From assembly GCF_003265705.1 (NCBI RefSeq), contig NW_020313278.1, positions 300,489-364,488 on the forward strand: a stretch of 64,000 bases of DNA. Direction: 5' to 3'. Numbering within the stretch: position 1 is the stretch's first letter; the number at the start of each line of letters is the position of its first letter. A model generated the notes under the pieces. The model made no database searches. It was given only the letters and a program-made list of their open reading frames with translations, and was not told the DNA's origin. Shown here piece by piece: positions 56,270 to 64,000 of this stretch. A program made the translations under genes and the position numbers. The stretch comes from Callorhinus ursinus. Its lineage: Eukaryota > Chordata > Mammalia > Carnivora > Otariidae.

Positions 56270-56960
56270 GGAGCCAGGGATGGAGAGAATTGGCTGGCAC
56301 AAGCTCTCATTATCTCTCTGGCTGGTTTCTCATGACTTCACCTTTAACCTCTGTCTCTCCCTCTTGGACCTGATTTCTATACGGCAGCAAGAGGCACAAT
56401 TCCAAAACCCAAATAGGATCTCACAGCAATCCTGCCTAAGACTATCAGTGGCTCCCCATTGCCCTAATGAGAAAAGCCAAACTCCTGAGCGTGGTGGTCA
56501 ACCCCTTGGAATCCAAACCCACCATATCCCCAGTTGTTCTTCCCAGTCTCACCTCTTTTCTTGTATTCTCAGCAACACCAACTGTTTATCATCTCTCCCA
56601 CAAACCACACTGGTTCTTGCCCACTCCCCCTTTTCTCATAAAAGTAACGGCCCTGCACAAAGCATCCCTACCCCCTCGTAAACCAGCATCTGTTCAACCC
56701 TGCCTTTCCATCCATCACCTCCTTTTGGGAGCTTTCCTTAAATACCCCTCCCCCACCAGCCACCACCACACTGAGCTAGAGACCCTTCCTTCCACAACAC
56801 AGTGAGCATGACCCAATGACACAGGACCACAGCCAAGTAGAGGACAGGGACCCCCCCCCCCGGTGCCTTCTTCCCTTCTGTTTCCCCAGCACCTGATGTG
56901 CAACCCGAGTCCCCACCACTGGCCTCCAAATCTGCCCCTGCAATACTTCTCCATATTTCT
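56270..56960 (+). repeat. L2 LINE, ORF2 end region
   Basis: 'actatcagtggctccccatt', 'gagaaaagccaaactcctga' and 'ccagtctcacctcttttctt' are diagnostic L2 ORF2-end sequence. No open frame remains. Confidence 0.75.
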
Positions 56961-57868
56961 TAGTTACCATTTCAACGTTCCACTTCTGAAGAAATGGTCA
57001 AAGACAAGAGTGTCCTCTCAAATTATTTCTATTTCTACTCTCCTCCAAAGGGCAGCCTGGGACCTTCTATGTCATAGCTTTCTTTCTCAGAAGAAACATG
57101 AAATTTTTACCCTTGAAAACTAAAACCCTTAAAAATGCCCCCCTCCCGCCCCTCTGTTGACCACACGTGGTATCAAACTTGCTTTGCTACCCTCCCACCC
57201 TGGAGGGAATGCCCCTCCATTCACTCCTAGCCATCCCCTGGACTGTGGGGGTCTTTGATTCTCTTTCTAAGAGTGCTATTAATTAGGCCCCGAGGCAATT
57301 TGGAGGTCAGCTCCAAATCTCCCTGAGCCCCTTCGCCTGAGGCTCTAGGTAAGGGTCTTACATAAACAGGACTCTGGGTGACTTGTCCCCATGTCCCTAC
57401 CATCCGCTGTGACCCTCGTTCGGATAATTATTAGAATAATAACAATACTGAACACTCTCACGGTGTTCACTCATGCTTTCAATAACTATTGAATGTTCCC
57501 CAAGCAAAGCATCGGTCTTGGCAATGGAGAATCAGCAATTCAAACAAACAAACAAACAAACGGGTATGCCTGCTATGAACTAGTTTTGAATCCTTGGTCT
57601 GAAAGTAACTCCTAACTAGCCTGACTATGATCCCTTCAATCTGTTGGCCAATTCAAAATCTTGGACCTGACCCTGTGTGCCGCTACGTAGACAAATTTCC
57701 TGTGTTTAAATGCTAGTTCATCCATGCTGGTAAATTCCCCCCATGCCATCTAGCCTGGCCCCATCACCCCACTTTACCACTGACCTTGACAGTACCAGTA
57801 AGAATAGAGCAAATCTCCAAGGAATTGCTACATGAATTCACTGTAATCAAGTAATGAGTTGTGCATTT
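56961..57868. other. Unique sequence with small L2 debris
   Basis: 57470-57560 resembles a reversed L2 tail ending in an AAAC repeat ('aaacaaacaaacaaac'). No gene recognised. Confidence 0.4.
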
Positions 57869-57869
57869 A

Positions 57870-58000
57870 AGACTCACATCCCTGTGCTTCCTGCTTGAGG
57901 GCCGAGGCCTCCCATGTCTGTCCTATCCCCCATCAGAGCCTAGCGTTGCACAATTAGGTCTTCAGTAAAGATTTGCTTGGAGGAATAAATCAGCAAAGAA
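57870..58000 (+). repeat. L2 3' end fragment
   Basis: 'ctgcttgagggccgaggcct' and 'gagcctagcgttgcacaatt' to 'tttgcttggaggaataaat'. Confidence 0.55.
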
Positions 58001-58664
58001 ATGCACCCTTGTGTTCCAGGGCCCTTGGCCCAAGCTAGACTCCAACAGCCCTTCTCCACGAGTTTATTCCATTTTGACCCTAACAGCAAAGATCCCCAGA
58101 ACTTTATTCATTGCAGAGCAAGCAACAGGGCTGGTGCAAACAGCAACGGTCTGTGTGTTGGCAATGCCACTGCACGTTGATGGACTTCCATAGTAATTCA
58201 ACATTATTATGTGTCAAATATAATTTATGGTTTAATACAATGCCAGTTTTATAACTGCATTATTGCTATATATTTACATCTGGAAAAAAATAAATCACAG
58301 TGAAATTTTCCACTTTGAAGGACTTCATCTGGGATTAAGTGCTGAGCCAACCAAGACTGTGTTTTCTCCAGCAACAAGCAGGGGCAGCTCCAGGCCTCTC
58401 AAAGAACCCAAACCAGTTCATTGCTTCCCGAGTGTATCCATTTTCTTGCAACCTATTTACCATCCTTTTGTGTTAAATTTCCCAAACGTGTGCTGGACAC
58501 CAGCCCTTTGCTTTCAGGAATTCAGGAGCCTTTGGAAAGCCTGAAACACTACCCTGATTACTGATACAGAAATCACCTCTCTTAATGCTAGAAAACATTA
58601 AAGAAATGCCCCAAATGTTATAGAAATGGCCAGCACAGTGCTGTTGTTTTTCAGCCAAAAATTT
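58001..58664. other. Unique sequence, AT-rich centre
   Basis: 58190-58400 has no repeat landmarks and reads like conserved noncoding DNA ('aatataatttatggtttaat'). Confidence 0.35.
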
Positions 58665-58950
58665 AGCAGAGATCTTTCTATTGCAATCAATATAGATCTA
58701 CATCATTTTAACATAGGCATTCGATTTACATACACACTGGAATTTCTACAAATCCCTACCCCATTTGTGACCATCTTAGATTGCTTCTAAGTTCTCATTA
58801 TAAACAACACTGCAAAGAACATCTTCAGACAACCATTTGCATGCTCATGCAATATTTATGCCATTGAGGAAAATCCCCTAAATACATTTCAGGATCACAG
58901 GATAAAAAAAGTTAGATAAAAAAAAAATTAAAATGTACCCTCCAGCAGCC
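58665..58950 (-). repeat. Ancient L1 3' UTR
   Basis: 'cattttaacataggcattcg', 'tagattgcttctaagttctc' and 'aacaacactgcaaagaacat' are a reversed L1M end. Confidence 0.65.
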
Positions 58951-58969
58951 TTGATTGATACAAAAACTT

Positions 58970-59230
58970 CTCTTCACCCTCTGACACCCACTCAGATGTC
59001 ACCTCTGCTTGATTTCCCCCCTGCTACAGCATTGGCAGACTTAATCACTATTACCACTCATTACCTAATAAACCTTATTTGTACAAGTATTACACCACAG
59101 TGTTAATTAGTCACTTCTACATCTGTTCACACTACTGGATTATAATCATCTGTCCTGTCCTGTTCATTTTTATAACCCCAATGTCAGACATATAAGAGGT
59201 GTTATGTACATATGCACTGAATCAAACTGC
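58970..59230 (+). repeat. L2 LINE 3' end
   Basis: 'cagatgtcacctctgcttga', 'ccccaatgtcagacatataa' and 'gaggtgttatgtacatatgc' in L2 order. Confidence 0.65.
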
Positions 59231-59353
59231 TCTTAGGGAATTACTGGAAAAGCTACCGAACTTTAAGTTTTCATTTCACGGTCTTATGGGCTATAGAGAA
59301 ACCCTCTGAAAAGTCACAATAAGGTTCTAAAAAAGAGATTCTTCTCTGGGATA

Positions 59354-59354
<1 letters not shown>

Positions 59355-59401
<47 letters not shown>
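59355..59401. repeat. (TG)n microsatellite
   Basis: About 23 uninterrupted TG units. Confidence 0.95.
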
Positions 59402-59403
<2 letters not shown>

Positions 59404-59857
59404 CATTATCAATCGAATTATCACCTCCCTCCCTTCTCCTGTGCCTTTTCCCTTCTTTCCTCCCTCTTATCAGAGGTGCCTTTGAGAGCGGGCTGTCTGA
59501 CTTCTTGAAATGAGACAGCCACTCTCAAAAGAGTGGAGAACCAGAAGCTTCTCTGTGGTGGAAGGGCTCCCCCAAGGTAGCCTTACAGTGTAGGGGGTCC
59601 TTGAGAGAGTACTTCAGAGAGCTGCTTGTGTGGGTGGTGGCGACACATACCCTGGATACAAATCTGCCTTCCCTGCATGCAGGGCTTCTGCCGAAACCAC
59701 CATCCCTGCACTTACACAACAGGGTCTGGTTCTCAGATGTAACTCACCTGACATGAGGAACCAGTTTAACGCTCCTTGGGCTGGCCGGCCCCGCTGCAAT
59801 ATGTCCACATCCTGTTCTATGCAACATCATGGATTTCCTCCTAGAAACAAATGCACT

Positions 59858-60184
59858 GTGTTAGTCATTTCAGGCTGCTATAACAAAAATGCCATAGACT
59901 GGAACAACATAAACGTATTTCTCGCAAGGTGCTAGCAGGCCTAGGGTCTGGTGAGGACCCATTGCCTGGTTTGCAGATAGCTGTCCTCTGCGTAAGTTCA
60001 CATGGTGGAGAGCTGAGAGAGGAAGCAAGCTCTCCTGTCTCTTCTTATAAGGGCAGGAATCCTATCATGGCCATCCTCATGACCTAACCAGCTCCCAACG
60101 GCCCCACCTACTAATACCAGCACATTAATGGTTAGGATTTCAGCATATGAATTTTTCAGGAACATAAACATACAGTTCATAACA
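59858..60184 (-). repeat. MaLR (MST/MLT1-like) LTR
   Basis: 'tcatttcaggctgctataac', 'cctgtctcttcttataaggg', 'atcctcatgacctaaccagc' and 'ggatttcagcatatgaattt' to 'cagttcataaca' are the reversed LTR. Confidence 0.75.
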
Positions 60185-62760
60185 TGCACTTAGCCAAATA
60201 TATAATAAAAAACCTCCTAGCTTCCCTTTGACGATCTCGACTAATAAAAATCACGCCACATCTTTGGGAAGGTCTTCAATGTCTTATCCTCCCTACAAAA
60301 ACCATTAAGCCTTTCTTCCCTATCCGAAATACCCCATGCTATTATTTAAACCTGTTTTTTGGTTTCTTATGACCATAACTGAGATGCAGTTCAAATAGAC
60401 CTCCTTACTTTGGCACACTATACACAATAATCTTCCACTGGGGGAAACGCAGAATTTTACTGAGAATCCTAGAACTGAGGAGTTAGAAAAGACTTCAGAA
60501 ACCATCTAAAGCAGCATCATGCTTTTTCCAAGGAGGAATCAGGATCAGAGAGGGAGGAGGGCAGGTTTAGGGACACACAGCACAGGAACAGGAGAGACTC
60601 TAATCCAAGTCCCTCCCTCACAGCACAGCACCGATCCTCCCCCTTTGTCTCAGGCCTTTGATAGACATATAATTGTCATAACTAATTGGAAAAGGCATCA
60701 GTCTCACTTTACGATGACAAAGGATGGAAAGGAAACTCGTCACTGCACAATTTATGAGGTCGTTGTTAGATTCATTACTGGAAGATCACTGGGTATAATT
60801 AGAGACCCAAATCCAAGTAGATAAAACAGTTTGGCCCTTGTTTAAAATCTTGTCTGAAAATTGAGTAATTTCCCCTACTCTAGACAGAGTGCCTTGGAGG
60901 GTCATATTTAATGATCATACATCCCAGTGTGAAGTGACCCCAGGAGAACAAGAGACGACTTTGTAAATTGCACTCTGACTAATTTGCCCATCGGTTGGCA
61001 TTTCCTCAGCCACCTTCACATTATTTTATGAGCCATTAGTATGATTCCTATATTTCTTCAATATTTCCTCCATTGAAAATGGTTCCCAATGTACAACTCA
61101 TGCCTGGGACCCATCACTCAATCAATAAATGTCTGTTGGAATGATTTGGATGAACCTACTTGAGTAGCATCTCATCCAACCTTAACAGCAATGCCGAGTG
61201 GTGGTGCACGGAACAAATTTTAAATTCCCTATTTTGAATGGAAACATGGATTGAAGACTCCTTGGATTCTTAAACCCCCATTCTCAGATTTTAGTTCTGG
61301 CTTCTAATCTCTTTTCCTTGTTTTCTCCTGAGTAGAGAGACTGAGTTCGGGCTATTAAATTACAAAAACAAAAACATGAAATGGTACTTTCTCCAAAGAA
61401 AGAACCCAGAACCCTTGCATCCGATGTCCTTCTGCACCATGGGAAACTTTCCAAAATGATTTTGAGGGTCAAGCCATCTGTAAGGAAACCGCCTGACATG
61501 GTCTCTACCAAGGCAATCTACAAGCAAGACTGAAAACAGATTTCTTGGAGATGATGAGGAGGCCCTGGGAACAGTCACAAGCTCATAACATTTTAGAACT
61601 GGAGGAGAGTTGAGGATCTAGAAGTATGTCTAGAATAACATGTATCACAGTGACACGTACTCCCCAGGCACAATTCAATGAGTGGCTCTTTCCAAGAAAG
61701 CAAATCTCTACAGAATCTTTAGTAAAGAACCACGAGCTGGTCATCTAAAATAAAGCATTAAATAAATGAATAAAAAAAAAATAAAGAGTTAATTTTAGAA
61801 GTGTCCACACCCATCTTTCTATTTCTTCTTATCAGGCCCAAGATATCTCCCTTTCTTAGAAGACCCCACAACTAAGGCTCTTTCCAGAAGTTGATGTATC
61901 AGGACCAGTAAGAAGATGTGGCATTCACTACTACCACTGCTTGGCTCAGGAATTCACCATACCTCTGATGCAGGTCATCACCTGCAAGCCATGGTCCCAT
62001 TCAGGGAAACCAGAGAGCCTAAAAATAGGAAAATGAACCAACTCAAGTTCAAACAAGAATCTCTTGAACATCCAGTTACAGCAACAGAGTAGACAGTGTT
62101 CCAATTACCAACATGGGGAAAACCAGAAGGAGAGTGGGCTTGAGAGCGGGCATTAGTCTCCATACACTTAAATTTATAGCTCTGGCTTATATATATTTTT
62201 AAGTGTGCTGTGTTAAATTGCTGATATATGCCTCTGCTGCCCAATACCCTCTGACCACACAGAGGGCGGAACTCACAGTCTGTTCTCCAGCCTCGTATCC
62301 AACCGTGGTCCATACATAGTAGGTACCTCGTATCCAATGTATATTGGGTTTGGGAAATGAAATCACTAGGGATGTCATGTTCATACATGTCTAGTCAACT
62401 GTAATTGGGTCTGGGTTTGCCTTCAGGGATCTCATATGTATTGTAGTTATCAATTTGTTTCTGTCTGAGAAATATCCCTGGAATTCCTCTTACAAGTCCC
62501 TCTTCATAGAATGATAGTCTTTATGAGGGGTCACACTGTAGCAGGTGATTATTCTTCATAGGAATTCTCATCAGTGACGTGCTACACAGTCCCCGCCTGT
62601 ACACAGATGTCTGGCAGATACATGTTTGTCCATCCTGAGGGAACAGGGGTAAATAATGAGAGTCCTGACACAGAACCCTCCTTAAGAGTCACAACCATAT
62701 TTGGGCACTGGGTCAGGATGCTCAGGAGGGATTGGTGGGGAGGAAGACGTGCACGGCATG
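60185..62760. other. Mostly unique sequence
   Basis: No gene recognised. 60500-60620 resembles a reversed MIR. 60655-61080 lacks repeat landmarks, with 'cataactaattggaaaagg', and is a conserved-element candidate. Confidence 0.4.
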
Positions 62761-62764
62761 GCAG

Positions 62765-63115
62765 CTCCAGAGTCCAGCTTACTTCTGACTGGCACTTACT
62801 GGCTATATGACATGAAAAAAATACACTTTTTAAAAAAAGATTTTATCTTTATTTCTTTGAGGGAGCGAGAGAGAGAGCACAAGCAGGGGGAGGGGCAGTG
62901 GGAGAGGGCAAGCAGACTCCCCACTGAGAAGGGAGCCGGACATAAGGCTCTATCCCAGGACCCCAGGATCACAACCTGAGCCGAAGACAGATGCTTAACC
63001 AACTGATCTACTCAGGTACCTGGAAATAAATACACTTTTGAACCTCAGTTTCCTCATCTATAAATTGGGGATAACAATAGTACTTAGCACACAGGAAGTG
63101 CTCAAATGCTAGTTT
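62765..63115 (+). repeat. MIR split by a Can-SINE
   Basis: The left part 'ctggcacttactggctatat' and right part 'cagtttcctcatctataaat' with 'ttggggataacaatagtact' are one MIR, interrupted at 62831-63027. Confidence 0.8.
62831..63027 (-). mobile_element. Can-SINE
   Basis: Reversed: tail 'aagattttatctttatttct', GA-rich block, 'gaagacagatgcttaaccaa', head 'ctactcaggtacc'. The exact 12-bp target duplication 'aaatacactttt' is at 62819-62830 and 63028-63039. Confidence 0.9.
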
Positions 63116-63321
63116 CACTTTTCACTAGGAGAGAGGATGCGGATTGTGATTGAAGACACTGAGTCTCCTCATTGCATTTTCTGAAATAAAAGATTTCTGT
63201 GTTTCCCAGTCTGACTTACAGCATGAAAAGCAGAGAGAGAGAAAGCACCAAAAAGAAATGCTAATGAGGCAGTCTCCTTATGGAAAAAGCATTAAGACTG
63301 ACACAACACCCTCCCTCTTAA

Positions 63322-63346
63322 AAAAGAAAGAAAGAAAGAAAGAAAG
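63322..63346. repeat. (GAAA)n microsatellite
   Basis: Short pure array of about six units. Confidence 0.9.
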
Positions 63347-63655
63347 ACGGTGAAGCCTTGCTACTCTATTCACTAACTGTGTGGCCTGAGGAAGGGTACC
63401 AGACCTCTCTTATCTCCAGTTTTCTCACTGATAAATGGAGGATAAAAAATCTACTTCACAGGAATGAGATGAGGATTCAACAAGGACACATAATGCAGGC
63501 ACAGAACAGTGTCCAAATAAGTTGTAGGGCAAGAGAATCCTGGCCAATAGCCCTGCCTGCTGTGTGATAGGGAGCAAGTTACTAAGCTCTCTGAGCCTCA
63601 GTTTCTGTAAAAGAGGAAGCATATATGTATTCTGTAAAATGGGAAGAATATATAT
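63347..63655 (+). repeat. Two MIR fragments in tandem
   Basis: 63347-63520 has 'actgtgtggcctgaggaagg' and 'ctccagttttctcactgata'. 63540-63655 has 'aagctctctgagcctcagtt' and 'tctgtaaaatgggaagaata'. They share strand but repeat the same MIR core, so they are two copies. Confidence 0.65.
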
Positions 63656-63705
63656 GTTCTTATCAGGCAGAGATGCTTCCCCTTCCTGCCCCCCTCTATA
63701 GGGAG

Positions 63706-63758
63706 ATGATGGGTGGATGGATGGATTGATAGACAGGATAGATGGTTGATTGATTGAT
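63706..63758. repeat. (TGGA)n/(TTGA)n tetranucleotide array
   Basis: 'gatggatggatggattgata' and onward, running into the N gap. Confidence 0.85.
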
Positions 63759-63858
63759 NNNNNNNNNNNNNNNNNNNNNNNNNNNNNNNNNNNNNNNNNN
63801 NNNNNNNNNNNNNNNNNNNNNNNNNNNNNNNNNNNNNNNNNNNNNNNNNNNNNNNNNN
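63759..63858. other. Assembly gap, 100 N
   Basis: Exactly 100 undetermined bases between two different tetranucleotide arrays. The round number suggests a placeholder of unknown true size. Confidence 1.
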
Positions 63859-63860
63859 GA

Positions 63861-63916
<56 letters not shown>

Positions 63917-63918
63917 AA
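63859..63918. repeat. (GAAA)n microsatellite
   Basis: About 15 pure GAAA units directly after the gap, then 'gatggaaaggatggatggat'. Confidence 0.95.
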
Positions 63919-64000
63919 AAGATGGAAAGGATGGATGGATGGAGAGATATGTAGATAGAAAGGTGATAGAAGGGTAGGGGGGAGTTGTTATCTGTATCTG

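Overview
The window is 64 kb of nuclear DNA from a placental mammal, almost certainly a carnivore and probably a caniform. Seven copies or part-copies of a tRNA-Lys-type Can-SINE, with the head 'ggggcgcctgggtggctcag' and a CT-rich, AATAAA-like, poly-A tail, are spread through it, several with clear target-site duplications. A carnivore-type L1 3' end occurs as well. I could support no host protein-coding exon, rRNA or tRNA gene. The region reads as intergenic or deep intronic DNA filled with transposable elements of many ages (Can-SINE and young L1, then MaLR/ERVL LTRs, then MIR, L2, L1M, HAL1 and hAT fossils). Family names for the older repeats come from remembered consensus sequences and carry moderate confidence.

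The one large structured object is a full-length class I (gammaretrovirus-like) endogenous provirus at 6054-14866 on the + strand. It has two ~408-bp LTRs starting TG and ending CA, a 4-bp target duplication (ATAG), a primer-binding site resembling tRNA-Gln, a leader with a splice-donor-like site, gag, pol, env, a polypurine tract and a 3' LTR. Gag, protease, reverse transcriptase, RNase H, integrase and SU are all broken by stops and frameshifts. The last 222 codons of env, covering the SU tail and the whole TM subunit, are uninterrupted. A 101-bp piece of the gag capsid region is present a second time inside pol, between reverse transcriptase connection motifs. The LTRs differ at roughly 27 of 405 positions by eye (6-7%), so the insertion is old, perhaps of the order of 15 million years on a typical mammalian rate (inference).

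Layout: 1-6050 holds MIR, MaLR-like, Can-SINE and L2 fragments. 6054-14866 is the provirus. 16030-18215 is a nest: an ancient L1 split by a younger L1 that is itself hit by a Can-SINE. 19448-20443 holds an unexplained 71-bp inverted duplication within HAL1-like DNA. 20,760-40,390 is mostly unique sequence with scattered SINE, MIR, L2 and LTR fragments. 40,397-40,406 is a 10-N gap beside a perfect hairpin. 41.1-42.5 kb is AT-rich unique sequence. 43.0-45.2 kb is an old L1 ORF2. 45.5-49.1 kb has two minus-strand L1 3' ends. 54.4-55.3 kb is an LTR. 56.3-57.0 kb is L2. The window ends in a 100-N gap inside a GAAA tetranucleotide array.

No system of host genes working together is visible. The points of interest are the provirus and its internal rearrangement, the surviving TM reading frame, the templated-looking inverted insertion, a degenerate ~20-bp periodic tract, and several repeat-free AT-rich stretches that could be conserved regulatory DNA.
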